Positions 8,907-18,166 are shown, counted from the stretch's first letter. The stretch is 64,000 nt of DNA from Anaerobacillus arseniciselenatis (GCF_001865995.1 NZ_MLQQ01000002.1:62001-126000); one strand, 5' to 3'. A program made the numbers and translations. Notes: a model not told the origin generated them from the letters alone.

Positions 8907-10073
8907 ATGCGAGAAATATATTTGGATAATAGTGCAACGACGAAACCATATCCGGAAGTAACGAATACAGTTGTAAAAATGCTCACGGAAACTTATGGGA
9001 ATCCTTCGTCATTACACCGTCTAGGTAAGGAAAGTAAGTTTGAAATTGAAAAAGCCCGACAAGTTATTGCTGATTCTCTTGATGTAAACTCGAATGAAAT
9101 TTATTTTACTTCAGGTGGTACCGAGGCTAACAACCTTGCGATCAAAGGGGCGTGTCTGGCTAACTCTAAAAAGGGGAATCGGATTGTGACATCGGTAGCT
9201 GAACACCCAGCAGTCACGAAAACAATACGGGATTTAAAAAAGCAAGGTTGGGATGTCACTTATATTTCAGCACCTAACGGCGTACTTGACATCGAAGAGT
9301 TAGAAAGTGCTATCGATGATCGAACTGTGCTTGTCAGTATAATGTTAGTGAATAATGAAACTGGTTGTATTTTTCCACTCCATAAAATAAAAGAAATTAT
9401 TAAACAAAAACAATCACCTGCACTTCTGCATTGTGATGCGGTACAAGGCTATGGAAAGCTCGAATTCACCGCAGATAGTCTTGGTGCTGACCTTATTAGC
9501 GTTAGTGCTCATAAGATACATGGTCCGAAAGGGGTAGGTGCCCTTTTTGTAAAAAACGTTATAAAAATGTTTTCTCTTCATCTTGGTGGTGGTCAGGAAC
9601 GCGGATTGAGATCAGGAACAGAAAATACCGCATTTATTGCGGGGTTCGGGAAGGCTGTCGAGATCACTTTTTCCAACATGTATAAGGAGATCCCTCATAT
9701 GATAGAGCTGCGTGATTATTGTATTGAGGCAATCGGGGAATGTATTCCTCAAGCGGTTGTTCATTCCAACAACCGAGGTGCGCCTCATATAGTCAATGTT
9801 TCACTGCCTGGTGTTGAAAATAAACATGTAGTTGAGTTCCTTGATACGAAAGGAATCTATATTTCTAGTGCGGCTGCTTGCAAATCAAACTATTCTCGCG
9901 GACCTTCAGCACTCGAATCACTTGTATTGAGTCGCGAGCTCGCTGAAAGTGCTTTGCGGATAAGCTTTTCAAACTTGAATACGAAGAGCGATATTGATGA
10001 TCTCATAGAAAACCTTGTTGAATACTGCAGACAGCATGGTTTTGAACGTTTTTTTGAAGAGGGGGAAATGTAA
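8907..10073 (+). CDS. Cysteine desulfurase (NifS/IscS-like, PLP-dependent)
   Basis: 388 residues starting MREIYLDNSATTKPYPEV. The PLP lysine is in SVSAHKIHGPKGVGALFV and the catalytic Cys is in SSAAACKSNYSRG. The enzyme would release sulfur from cysteine as a protein-bound persulfide for Fe-S clusters or tRNA thiolation. The active-site loop after the Cys (about 13 residues to the next LVLSRELAESALRISF) differs from the usual SACSSG pattern of the family. The start at 8907 has AGAAGGA at good spacing; an in-frame ATG at 8856 lies in a stretch copied from the DUF4870 gene and is unlikely. No thiI, mnmA or iscU neighbour is present. Confidence 0.87.
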   Translation: MREIYLDNSATTKPYPEVTNTVVKMLTETYGNPSSLHRLGKESKFEIEKARQVIADSLDVNSNEIYFTSGGTEANNLAIKGACLANSKKGNRIVTSVAEHPAVTKTIRDLKKQGWDVTYISAPNGVLDIEELESAIDDRTVLVSIMLVNNETGCIFPLHKIKEIIKQKQSPALLHCDAVQGYGKLEFTADSLGADLISVSAHKIHGPKGVGALFVKNVIKMFSLHLGGGQERGLRSGTENTAFIAGFGKAVEITFSNMYKEIPHMIELRDYCIEAIGECIPQAVVHSNNRGAPHIVNVSLPGVENKHVVEFLDTKGIYISSAAACKSNYSRGPSALESLVLSRELAESALRISFSNLNTKSDIDDLIENLVEYCRQHGFERFFEEGEM

Positions 10074-10110
10074 ATGCAAATTGAATTTTATTTATTTTGG
10101 AGGGTTTTTA

Positions 10111-11190
10111 ATGCTGCAATATTTGGTTCATAATGTCCATTGGCCATTACTGTTTATGATCATAGGGACTGCCGTCTATCAGTTTAGCGTTTACTATGTA
10201 AAGCTGAAAAAAGGAAATCAAATTGAAAATTTTGCGAAAACGTATAAAAAAGCATTCGCATACAACCCAAAGTGGCGTAGTGAGGCTTTGAAAATATTAG
10301 CAACTGTACTTTTAATATATATATTGTTTTCTATATTATCGGCTTTATCCGTAGGTTCATTTTATGTTTTCATCCTAACTTATGTCGTTTATTTTATGAC
10401 TGCGCTTGGAATATATATGTTTTTCAGTAGTATTGGCTTACTCCTAGCAGCATTCCCACTTTATAAAGAAGGAGATAGTGCAGTTGAAGTTAATTTAAAG
10501 GTGAATATCATTTTCATGGCTTTTGGTGTTAGTTTTATTTTCCTTTTTTTCCTAATAAGAGAGCAACTACTAGCTTTTGTAAGTTTAGTTCTTCTTTTAG
10601 GAGGAATATTTGGTTATTTTAACATTAAACGATTAGTAAGCAAGAAGGAGCGCTTAAAAGAAAACGGTGATCAACAAGAAGACGATTTGATAGAAAGCGA
10701 CGATAATAATCCTTTGTCCGAAAAAAAAGAAGAGCAACGAGGCAACCCGATAGAAGAAGTCGATCATAAGCCTTTATTCGAAAAAACTGTACATCCACTC
10801 CTTGATAGAATAGGCGGGGCAATCAGCCATGTACTTGCGTTGCTTCCTTTGCCAGTAGGGAACATCATTGTTACGTTAATTTATTGGCTGATTGTGAGAA
10901 AAAGATCAGATTTTTTGGATCATCATGGAAGACAATCTCTAAACTTTCAAATTAGCTTTACGCTCTACCCATTAATCCTTGTACTCATATGGTACGTCGT
11001 AGACAAAATAAATTCATTTTTATTTGCGGGTGCAGGAGCTGATATATTTGGGATCCTTATGGGACTCGTAGGATTTTCATTTCTAATCGTATTTCTCGTA
11101 TTTTTTGCATTAACAGTTATTATCGCAACGATTTCTGCCCTATTAGGAAAGCGATTCAAATACCCACTAAGTATAAAATTTTTTAAATGA
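10111..11190 (+). CDS. Multi-pass membrane protein with C-terminal DUF4870 domain
   Basis: 359 residues from the ATG at 10111, which has GGAGGG seven bases upstream. The N-terminal half has about five hydrophobic helices, then a charged linker (about 175-225, rich in E, D, K). The C-terminal part (about 240-359) is DUF4870/Tic20-like: LALLPLPVGNIIVTLIYWLI, FLDHHGRQSLNFQIS, and two more helices. The family is widespread in membranes of Bacillales and its function is unknown. The gene starts 37 bases after the cysteine desulfurase gene and is probably co-transcribed with it. Confidence 0.78.
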   Translation: MLQYLVHNVHWPLLFMIIGTAVYQFSVYYVKLKKGNQIENFAKTYKKAFAYNPKWRSEALKILATVLLIYILFSILSALSVGSFYVFILTYVVYFMTALGIYMFFSSIGLLLAAFPLYKEGDSAVEVNLKVNIIFMAFGVSFIFLFFLIREQLLAFVSLVLLLGGIFGYFNIKRLVSKKERLKENGDQQEDDLIESDDNNPLSEKKEEQRGNPIEEVDHKPLFEKTVHPLLDRIGGAISHVLALLPLPVGNIIVTLIYWLIVRKRSDFLDHHGRQSLNFQISFTLYPLILVLIWYVVDKINSFLFAGAGADIFGILMGLVGFSFLIVFLVFFALTVIIATISALLGKRFKYPLSIKFFK

Positions 11191-11205
11191 TTGCTGGTAG
11201 TCGCA

Positions 11206-11391
11206 GCGGACATGAGATACGTTATTTAGTGAAAAAAAGGCTATTTTTTAGATGAACGGACATCTATTCCGTTAATGTTAGCAATGAGCTATGATTTAGG
11301 CTGATTTTAAGCAAATAGCGGAACGAATGGATGTCCACTAAAATCAAAAAAGATGCAAAATTGCTGAAATAACGGAATAAATGTCCGCTAA
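11206..11391. repeat. Palindromic intergenic repeat cluster, family A (GCGGACAT type)
   Basis: Two direct copies of a GCGGACAT...TTCCGTTATTT-like unit (near 11206 and 11255) face two inverted copies (near 11312 and 11366, AAATAACGGAA...ATGTCCGC). They fill most of the 330-base gap between the DUF4870 gene and yisL. Related copies are at 17927, 19511, 28304, 36064, 36795, 50345, 52374 and 57979. The family resembles REP or BIME elements. Confidence 0.7.
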
Positions 11392-11405
11392 TAGGTTAAT
11401 ACGTT

Positions 11406-11436
11406 AATAAGTAAAGTGCCTGGCACTTTACTTATT
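11406..11436. terminator. Perfect 15-bp palindrome, possible terminator
   Basis: AATAAGTAAAGTGCC and its exact complement are separated by one T. The core GTGCCTGGCAC recurs in many Bacilli. It may end transcription of the DUF4870 gene, but there is no long T-tract of its own. Confidence 0.5.
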
Positions 11437-11522
11437 TTGAGCAGATCAAGCATTTTTTTTGTTTTTTTACTATTTATATAGTAGCATATGTAGGTAATGA
11501 AAAAATGAAGGAGGCTTTATTG

Positions 11523-11894
11523 ATGCCTTATGAAGCTTTTTATCATCCACATGCCTACTCTTGGGTACTTCTAGTCACTCTTTTTGTCGTTAGTTTTATG
11601 CTGTATCGTAAACAAGCAGCAAAACCTGCAAAAATAACTCATATGATCTTAAGGCTATTTTATGTGATCATGCTTTCTACTGGTATTGCCCTGCTCGTCT
11701 TAAATGAGTTTCCAATCATTACTTTTGTCAAAGCAGTTTTTGCGATCTATTTTATTTACTTAATGGAGCAAATTTTAGGTAGAACGAAGGAGCATGGTAC
11801 TGATTACGATGAGAATACATCAAGACAATGGTTTTTCCTCGTTTCAACATTAATTGTCATTGTATTGATTGGCTACGATGTAATCTCTTTTTAA
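11523..11894 (+). CDS. yisL: YisL family membrane protein (DUF1516)
   Basis: 123 residues from the ATG at 11523, chosen because AAGGAGG lies at 11508-11514; the ATG at 11505 would overlap that site. Four hydrophobic helices are visible. The block PAKITHMILRLFYVIMLSTG is the typical YisL/UPF0344 signature. The function of the family is unknown. The gene appears to stand alone, with a hairpin and T-tract at about 12012-12065 behind it. Confidence 0.85.
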   Translation: MPYEAFYHPHAYSWVLLVTLFVVSFMLYRKQAAKPAKITHMILRLFYVIMLSTGIALLVLNEFPIITFVKAVFAIYFIYLMEQILGRTKEHGTDYDENTSRQWFFLVSTLIVIVLIGYDVISF

Positions 11895-12011
11895 ATACTG
11901 TTAAAAGTTACGCATATAAAAATCGATAAGTGACAGGATATTATCCCTAAACTACCCGAACGAGAACCCCATCTCAATTGGGTGTTGATGAATGCTATCT
12001 TCTCCAATTAA

Positions 12012-12065
12012 TAATATGCAAAACGACGCATTTTTCGTATTTAGCGAAGATGTGGCGTTTTTTTT
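12012..12065 (+). terminator. Likely terminator after yisL
   Basis: An imperfect hairpin (CGCATTTTTCG against CGAAGATGTGGCG) is followed by eight T. Confidence 0.6.
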
Positions 12066-12138
12066 GAATTTTACCAACTCCGAAACTATTTGCCCCTGTT
12101 TTCGTATATTATAATAATTATTTATGAGGAGGTTTACT

Positions 12139-12444
12139 ATGAGTCATTTTTTTATTGCTGCAATGTTTTTTGTTTTAGGTTATCTTGTCAAATATAAACG
12201 GTGGAGTTGGCTAATTGCAGGTTATAACACCTCTTCCAAGGAAGAAAAAGCCAAATATGATAAAGAGGTCTTATGTCATGGAGTAGGGAATTTTGTGTTC
12301 TTACTCGGTGGTGTTGCTATTTTAGCAACAGTAGGAGAATTTCTGAACTTCGCTTGGATTGTTTCTTTTAGTTGGATCTTATTTACGGTGGTCATAATTG
12401 TATTTTTAATTTACGCTAATACCGGAAATCGTTATAAAAAATAA
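12139..12444 (+). CDS. DUF3784 family small membrane protein
   Basis: 101 residues from the ATG at 12139, preceded by GAGGAGG at 12126-12132. It has three hydrophobic helices: one at the N-terminus and two after a charged stretch (SSKEEKAKYDKE). The order FVLGYLVKYKRWSWLIAGYN, then KYDKEVLCHGVGNF, matches DUF3784 proteins, whose function is unknown. The acetyltransferase gene starts 48 bases downstream and may share the transcript. Confidence 0.72.
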   Translation: MSHFFIAAMFFVLGYLVKYKRWSWLIAGYNTSSKEEKAKYDKEVLCHGVGNFVFLLGGVAILATVGEFLNFAWIVSFSWILFTVVIIVFLIYANTGNRYKK

Positions 12445-12492
12445 TCAGTTTTTAAAGTAAGTAAGCCAAAAGACAATCCGGGAGGAAAATCG

Positions 12493-13032
12493 ATGTTTAT
12501 ACATAAAATAGATGATGACATATCGTTAAAACTAATAGAATTAAGAGATGGCCAGAGAGTTTATGAGTTAACCAACCATTCAAGAGATTATTTAAAAGAA
12601 TGGCTTCCTTGGCTCGATGCTACAACAAAACTCGAAGACACGAATGAATTTATCAAGTTTTGTTTAAAAGGTTTTGCTGAAAGTAACAGCTTAACTACAG
12701 TTATTTTGTTTAAAGGAGAAATTGTTGGAATTGCGGGCTACAATAGCATTAACTGGTCTAACAAAACAGCTTATATTGGTTATTGGCTCGGTGAAGAATA
12801 CCAGGGGAATGGGATAGTAACTAAGGTTGTAAAGGCATTGACGGGTTATGCTTTTAACGACTTAAACTTAAATAAAGTGGAGATTAGAGCTGCGGTGGAG
12901 AATAAGAAAAGTAGGAGTATTCCTGAAAGACTGAATTTTACCAACGAAGGATGTATTAGACAAGCAGAATGGTTATATGATCATTACGTTGACCATGTTA
13001 TTTATGGAGTGTTGGCAGAAGAATGGAGCTAG
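12493..13032 (+). CDS. GNAT acetyltransferase, RimL/YdaF type
   Basis: 179 residues with the GNAT fold. The acetyl-CoA loop is seen in YWLGEEYQGNGIVTKVV, and the typical RimJ/RimL end is LNLNKVEIRAAVENKKSRSIPERLNF, followed by WLYDHYVDHVIYG. The closest family I recognise is B. subtilis YdaF, a putative N-acetyltransferase for ribosomal protein or small-molecule amines. A GGGAGGA ribosome site precedes the ATG. The substrate cannot be told from sequence. Confidence 0.87.
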   Translation: MFIHKIDDDISLKLIELRDGQRVYELTNHSRDYLKEWLPWLDATTKLEDTNEFIKFCLKGFAESNSLTTVILFKGEIVGIAGYNSINWSNKTAYIGYWLGEEYQGNGIVTKVVKALTGYAFNDLNLNKVEIRAAVENKKSRSIPERLNFTNEGCIRQAEWLYDHYVDHVIYGVLAEEWS

Positions 13033-13163
13033 TGTATGTGGTTTTTAAGGAGAATATGTTAAAAAAAGCGATAAAAAAGCCAATTGTAATTATTACTATT
13101 AAATTAAAATTAACAAGATTTATGATATAATTAAAGTGAGTTTTTATTACAGGTGATTAATAA

Positions 13164-13406
13164 ATGGATAATGAACAGCTGCTCAAAATCATCTTAGAAC
13201 GATTTGATAATGTAGACCTTCAGTTTAAGGAAATTATATCTAGGCTTGAGCGAATAGAAAAAAGTCAACAAGAAGACGTTAAAGATACACTCCACTTAAT
13301 TTCTAAAAAGGTTGACGGTATTATGTATGAAGTTGACTATTTAAGTGAGAAAACAGGTAAACACGATTCAAAAATTAATAGCCTTGAAAAGAGAATTCAG
13401 TCCTAA
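13164..13406 (+). CDS. Small coiled-coil protein
   Basis: 80 residues, almost entirely alpha-helical, with hydrophobic residues in heptad positions (for example ILERFDNVDLQFKEIISRLERIE). It has no signal peptide or membrane helix. Its N-terminal half resembles that of the larger coiled-coil protein at 19776 (RLDRIEDMLSQL). The stop codon lies inside the terminator stem. The function is unknown; oligomerisation is likely. Confidence 0.65.
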   Translation: MDNEQLLKIILERFDNVDLQFKEIISRLERIEKSQQEDVKDTLHLISKKVDGIMYEVDYLSEKTGKHDSKINSLEKRIQS

Positions 13407-13426
13407 CTTAAGGACTGAATTTTTTT
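13395..13426 (+). terminator. Strong rho-independent terminator
   Basis: ATTCAGTCCT and AGGACTGAAT form a perfect 10-bp stem with a six-base loop, followed by six T. The first arm includes the stop codon of the coiled-coil gene. Confidence 0.93.
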
Positions 13427-13579
13427 AGCTGAAAAAAATTTCTATATATTTTGTGAAAAGCTGTACTTAAAGTAACGAGAACAATAGTTCAACAGACTGT
13501 TACTGCTAGCGAGAGGTTAATGGAAGAAAGTTGAAACTTTTGCTTTGCAGTTTCGTATGAAATACGAGGGGGAATACTT

Positions 13580-14017
13580 ATGAAAAAACTCTTAATGTTA
13601 ATGATCTTATTTGTAACACTGCTTTCTGCATGCTCAAATGACGGATTGGAAACAATTACATTTCATGGCGATTCAGAAAATTGGAGTAGTGAACTAGTCA
13701 TTAAGCAGGTATCAGGTGATATTTACGAAGAAGTGTATGTTACTTTAGAATATTTAGGCGACGAAGAAGTGTCACTAGTCCAAACAAGGCTTGAAACTCC
13801 TTGGCTTGATTTCCTTGATGCATTAACCAGCGGAGATAGGTTACCTGAAAACAATGTAATAGGATATCCGCCTTATCAAAATCATAGATTTATACATGCT
13901 TATGAAGACGGTTATGACTTTGAAATGGATATTGTCTGGACGGTGAATAACCAAAGCAGAAAGGAAGTATTAGTTTTTACTACTGACGATGCACGCACGT
14001 CTGAAGTAGCGCCATAG
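13580..14017 (+). CDS. Putative lipoprotein of unknown function
   Basis: 145 residues with signal MKKLLMLMILFVTLLSAC and a clear lipobox LSAC, so it should be anchored on the outer membrane face. The mature part is acidic and beta-rich (TITFHGDSENWSSELVIKQ) with no recognised domain. A GAGGGGG site lies before the ATG. The neighbouring CPBP protease gene is 160 bases downstream. Confidence 0.78.
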   Translation: MKKLLMLMILFVTLLSACSNDGLETITFHGDSENWSSELVIKQVSGDIYEEVYVTLEYLGDEEVSLVQTRLETPWLDFLDALTSGDRLPENNVIGYPPYQNHRFIHAYEDGYDFEMDIVWTVNNQSRKEVLVFTTDDARTSEVAP

Positions 14018-14053
14018 AACATAAGATATTTTTAAACAATGTAAGTTTACTTT

Positions 14054-14178
14054 GAAGTGATGAGGAATTTGATGAATTACTGAAAGAAATAAAGTAAATG
14101 AAATTGCAACACTGACAGATGAATTTTTATCTAAAAATAGATTAAAAAGTGCGGAGAGCACTCGGGGAGAGAAATCAG
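14054..14178 (+). pseudogene. Possible gene remnant ahead of the CPBP gene
   Basis: Two adjoining frames read SDEEFDELLKEIK and, after a one-base shift, VNEIATLTDEFLSKNRL up to the start of the protease gene. They look like the acidic helical tail of a protein with no start in view. I cannot name the source, and chance open frames are possible. Confidence 0.2.
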
Positions 14179-14970
14179 ATGAAAAAAATAGATGTTAAAA
14201 TTTCATTAGTTTTAGCAGCTTTTTGTTTTGTAGCTGGAGTGTTAATACTGCCATATCAATTAGAGGTGTTTCAGACTACGTCACCAGCTCTATATGATGA
14301 AATTTTGGAGTCATTACCTAGGTCAATAAGTTTAGTATCGATTTTTGTTGGATTACAACTATTTATCGTAGCTTTCATTTTAAGCTTTATCGGTATTAAA
14401 TTAGCTCGTAAAACGGGATTTTCAATTGCTATTTTAGAAGCGATTTTCAGTAAAGGGAAAGTTGTCATTGATAAGAAAGCGACATATTTAGCAATGATTG
14501 GTGGTATTTTCTTAGGTTTCATCATAGTAGGCTCTGATCGCTTTTATTTTCAAAATCAAATCCCGATACTCGCAGAAAACACACCTGAGTTTTCACTAAT
14601 GGGGTTAATGGCTGGTGTTTTTTATGGCGGTGTTTTCGAGGAAATATTAATGCGATTATTTTTAATGTCCCTAGTCGTATGGTTATCTATGAAAATTTTA
14701 AGGAGAACAAAAGAGCAACTTTCTAGCAAGGTTTATTGGGGGGCGATCATATTGACATCTTTGGCATTTGGCGTTGGCCACTTACCAGCGACTGAAATGA
14801 TGTATGGAGAGGTAACTAATATTCTACTTATTAGAGGATTATTACTAAATGGAATTGGTGGATTAATATTCGGTTACCTTTATTGGAGGAAGGGCTTAGA
14901 ATATGCGATCATATCACATATGTTTGCTCATATTTCAATGCAATTAATGTTTATCCCGTTGTTGTATTAA
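14179..14970 (+). CDS. CPBP family intramembrane metalloprotease
   Basis: 263 residues from the ATG at 14179, preceded by GGGGAGAG. Seven to eight hydrophobic helices are present. The abortive-infection/CAAX-protease motifs are seen: EExxxR in FEEILMRLFLMS, FGVGHLP, and HMFAH near the C-terminus. In bacteria such proteins are linked to bacteriocin immunity or membrane protein processing; the substrate here is unknown. The predicted active site lies in the membrane. Confidence 0.85.
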   Translation: MKKIDVKISLVLAAFCFVAGVLILPYQLEVFQTTSPALYDEILESLPRSISLVSIFVGLQLFIVAFILSFIGIKLARKTGFSIAILEAIFSKGKVVIDKKATYLAMIGGIFLGFIIVGSDRFYFQNQIPILAENTPEFSLMGLMAGVFYGGVFEEILMRLFLMSLVVWLSMKILRRTKEQLSSKVYWGAIILTSLAFGVGHLPATEMMYGEVTNILLIRGLLLNGIGGLIFGYLYWRKGLEYAIISHMFAHISMQLMFIPLLY

Positions 14971-15035
14971 TATATATAAGCGAACTAATAAATGGTGAGA
15001 AATTAGGAGGGACAAGGTACTGTCCCTCCGTCCCA

Positions 15036-16751
15036 TTAATCTTCCATGGTGGATAAATCACCGGTAGGGAGGTTGAGCTCCCACGCTTTTAGGACTCTTC
15101 TCATAATTTTTCCACTACGTGTTTTCGGAATTTTGTCGCGAACTTCCATTTCTCGTGGGGCCGCATGGGCGGCTAATCCTTTTTTGACAAAATTACGGAT
15201 TTCTTCTTCTAGTTCTGCACTATATTGATATCCGTCTCGGAGAGTAATAAAAGCTTTCACAATTTCTCCACGAACTTCGTCTGGTTTTCCAATGACGCCA
15301 GCTTCGGCAACTGCAGGGTGTTCGACAAGTTTACTTTCGACTTCAAATGGACCAATTCGCTCCCCGGCCGTCATTATGACATCATCAACTCTTCCTTGGA
15401 ACCAAAAATACCCGTCTTGATCCATGTAGGCAGAATCTCCGGAGACGTACCATTCTCCACGAAGAAAATAAGATTGATATTTTTCAGGACGATTCCAAAT
15501 CTGTCTCATCATCGAAGGCCAACCTTTTTTGATGGCTAAATTGCCCATTTGATTAGGAAGTAGCTCTTTGCCACTATCATCAACAATGGCCGCAACAACT
15601 CCTGGAATTGGTTTACCCATGGAACCTGGCTTGATTTCCATCGAAGGGTAGTTACAAATCAGTTGAGCACCTGTTTCTGTCATCCACCAAGTATCATGGA
15701 TTCTAAGATCCATCACTTGCATTCCCCAACGTATCACTTCTGGATTTAAGGGCTCACCGACACTTAACACATGTCTTAACGAACGAAGATTATATTTTTC
15801 AATGACTTTTTCACCAGCAGCCATTAACATTCGAAAAGCGGTCGGAGCACTATACCAAACGGTTACTTCATAGTCTTCAAGTGTTTGGTACCAGTCGTCT
15901 GGACTAAAGCGCCCGCCACGAACAACATTCGTTACGCCAGCAAGCCATGGGGCAAAAATACCGTAAGAAGTCCCAGTTACCCAGCCAGGGTCGGCGGTAC
16001 ACCAATAAATATCATTATCTTTTAAATCGAGGACCCATTTAGCGGTTTGATAATGCTGGATCATCGCATTGTGAACATGTAACACCCCTTTAGGTTTTCC
16101 GGTCGACCCTGACGTATAGTGAAGGATCATTCCGTCTTCTCTGTCGACCCATTCAATATCTAATTCCTTACTAGCTTTATGAAAATGCTGAAAAAAGTCA
16201 ACATAAGTTTCATCTTCTTTTACGTTTGCACCAACAATAACTACTTTTTCTAAGTCAGGTAGTTCTTCAACAGGGACTCTATCTAAAAGTTCTGGGGTTG
16301 TCACAAGTACTTTTGCGTTACTATCTTCTAAGCGGTCACGAACGGCATTCTCCATAAATGCCTCAAATAACGGCCCAACAATCGCACCGATTTTGATCGT
16401 TCCAAGTAAGACAAAATAAAGTTCAGGAGAGCGAGGCATAAAAATAAAGACTCGATCACCTTTTGTCACTCCAATGTTTTTTAATACATTTCCAGCTTGG
16501 TTAGAGAGGTCTTTCATTTCATTAAACGTATACTTTTCAGACTTGTGTGGATCAGAATAATATAACGCAATCTTGTTTGCTTTTTCTGAATTGGCGTGAC
16601 GGTCGATCAACTCATAGCCCATATTCACAAGTTGTGTCTCGTGCCAAGAGAATTGTTGTTCAACTTCTTTCCAGTCAAAAGATTGGTAGACTTCCTCATA
16701 ATTGTGTAAGTTGTAATTGGTACCTTTTACTGAAAGTGGTTTTGATAACAT
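15036..16751 (-). CDS. acsA: Acetyl-CoA synthetase
   Basis: 571 residues, the length of Bacillus AcsA. The enzyme makes acetyl-CoA from acetate, ATP and CoA. The adenylate-forming motif is HYTSGSTGKPKGV, followed by WWMTETGAQ, the hinge and nucleotide motif YVSGDSAYMDQDGYFWFQGR, and the C-terminal PKTRSGKIMRR whose Lys is the site acetylated in this family. AGGAGG lies eight bases before the ATG. In B. subtilis acsA is divergent from acuABC; here the divergent gene is a LytTR-domain protein. A catabolite-repression site lies upstream. Confidence 0.95.
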   Translation of the reverse strand: MLSKPLSVKGTNYNLHNYEEVYQSFDWKEVEQQFSWHETQLVNMGYELIDRHANSEKANKIALYYSDPHKSEKYTFNEMKDLSNQAGNVLKNIGVTKGDRVFIFMPRSPELYFVLLGTIKIGAIVGPLFEAFMENAVRDRLEDSNAKVLVTTPELLDRVPVEELPDLEKVVIVGANVKEDETYVDFFQHFHKASKELDIEWVDREDGMILHYTSGSTGKPKGVLHVHNAMIQHYQTAKWVLDLKDNDIYWCTADPGWVTGTSYGIFAPWLAGVTNVVRGGRFSPDDWYQTLEDYEVTVWYSAPTAFRMLMAAGEKVIEKYNLRSLRHVLSVGEPLNPEVIRWGMQVMDLRIHDTWWMTETGAQLICNYPSMEIKPGSMGKPIPGVVAAIVDDSGKELLPNQMGNLAIKKGWPSMMRQIWNRPEKYQSYFLRGEWYVSGDSAYMDQDGYFWFQGRVDDVIMTAGERIGPFEVESKLVEHPAVAEAGVIGKPDEVRGEIVKAFITLRDGYQYSAELEEEIRNFVKKGLAAHAAPREMEVRDKIPKTRSGKIMRRVLKAWELNLPTGDLSTMED

Positions 16752-16778
16752 GAAAATGACCTCCTTATTTTTTGTGTG

Positions 16779-16792
16779 TTAAAGCGCTTACA
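16779..16792. promoter_or_regulatory. Candidate CcpA operator (cre) for acsA
   Basis: TTAAAGCGCTTACA lies 28 bases upstream of the acsA start and matches the cre pattern around an AGCGCT core. Bacillus acsA is known to be repressed by CcpA, which supports the call. The rest of the 314-base gap to 17066 shows only AT-rich promoter-like sequence. Confidence 0.65.
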
Positions 16793-17065
16793 TTTTCGGG
16801 GTAGCTAGATAGATGGTTTGTGGGATTGTTGGTTTTAGATGCGCTTGATTTTTACATTTTAGATCAACAAAATGATCGTTTTGTACGAACTTAGCAGATT
16901 GCTAACTTATAAATAGAAATAAATAAGAAAAGTATATTCTTATTGTAAGGGAGAAGAGGTAATTTGTGACAAAAATTTGACAGAAACTCATATAAGAAGA
17001 TAAAATGAAAATAAGTCAGATTAGTTGGAATATTAAAAATATAATTTAGGAGGTTGAAGTGAAAC

Positions 17066-17728
17066 TTGGAAGAGCAAATTGTACGTCAAATCTCTAAATT
17101 TATTGAGGACTGGGTTCCGAAAGAAGCTTCGATAGCTGTAGCTGGTGGAGATCGCTATATTTCTTATATTCCGGGTAATCATGACATTCAAATTAAACAA
17201 GGGCAGCCAATTCCTTCAGGTAGTATTTCTGAGCGAGTTTTTTTACACCAAGAGAAGGTAGAATCATTGGTGGATAAATCAGTATTTGGTAAGTCTTATT
17301 ATGGAATAGGATACCCTTTAGGAGATCGTAAAACGGGGTTAAAAGGTGCGTTGACCGTGATATTACCTCCCGACTTTTTGATCCGTAGAGCCAAGCCCAT
17401 CTCTTATCTTGCAGGAAGACGAGGTGAAATTTGGACCCCAATTGCAATCGAACAAATTATTTATATCGAAAGCTTTCAGAAAAAAACGATTATTTGTACA
17501 GAAAACGGTTTATATAGTGCAAAACACCCTTTAAAAGTACTAGAACAGCGCTTACCTGGCACATTTATGCGAATTCATCGTTCGTTTATTGTCAACATTG
17601 CTTATATTGAACACATTTCTAGAGACGTCTCATCTAATTTTCAAGTGAAATTAAAAGCATTAGAGGATAAACATTTGGTCATTAGTCAAACGTATATACA
17701 ACAAGTTCGGGAGGTTTTAGGGTTTTGA
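17066..17728 (+). CDS. LytTR-domain transcription regulator with N-terminal sensor
   Basis: 220 residues beginning at a TTG with AGGAGG 12 bases upstream. The C-terminal part (about 115-220) is a LytTR DNA-binding domain: IEQIIYIESFQKKTIICTENG, LPGTFMRIHRSFIVNIAYIE. The N-terminal 110 residues look like a small PAS/GAF-like sensor (YIPGNHDIQI, GIGYPLGDRKTGLKGALTV). There is no receiver domain, so it may sense a ligand directly. Its divergent position to acsA suggests it controls acetate use; this is inference. Confidence 0.82.
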   Translation: MEEQIVRQISKFIEDWVPKEASIAVAGGDRYISYIPGNHDIQIKQGQPIPSGSISERVFLHQEKVESLVDKSVFGKSYYGIGYPLGDRKTGLKGALTVILPPDFLIRRAKPISYLAGRRGEIWTPIAIEQIIYIESFQKKTIICTENGLYSAKHPLKVLEQRLPGTFMRIHRSFIVNIAYIEHISRDVSSNFQVKLKALEDKHLVISQTYIQQVREVLGF

Positions 17729-17926
17729 ATGAGGGTGTTGACCGTTGAACATGGATTTGTTAGAGATTGGAAAACGGGTGCTTATGAAAATTCAACAGAC
17801 GTGTATTTTAATATATACTGGTAAATTTCTGGGAAATAAAGACGTTGTTGTACGTGATTTTGCAAAAAATAGTTCACTTTGCTTTGATGGCAGGGTGACT
17901 TTTTCTTTTTGTTAGTAAAAACGTGC

Positions 17927-18050
17927 GGAGGTGTCCGTCAATCCGGGTAAAAGTTAGGGAAACGCTGCGGATGCGGACCAACATGTCCGTCAAACTAAAA
18001 CTCTAGTAAAAGTGGGCGAGGGCTGTGTATACGGACATGTATAAATTTTC
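17927..18050. repeat. Degenerate family A palindromic repeats
   Basis: Several GCGGA and TGTCCGT half-units occur here, including GCGGACCAACATGTCCGT. They occupy the middle of the 438-base gap before the SEC-C gene. No gene is seen in the rest of the gap apart from a doubtful 55-codon frame at 17751 without a ribosome site. Confidence 0.5.
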
Positions 18051-18166
18051 AAATACGTTCACTCAACGCCGTGTATAATTTCATATTTTTATTGAAAATC
18101 TATTCATACTTGATTATATTTGGTACGATAGGAGATACTTAATTTGATAGGAAGGAGATGGAGTTA

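Noticed and set aside
17751..17918. A 55-codon frame after the LytTR gene
   Set aside because: No convincing ribosome site and no family resemblance.
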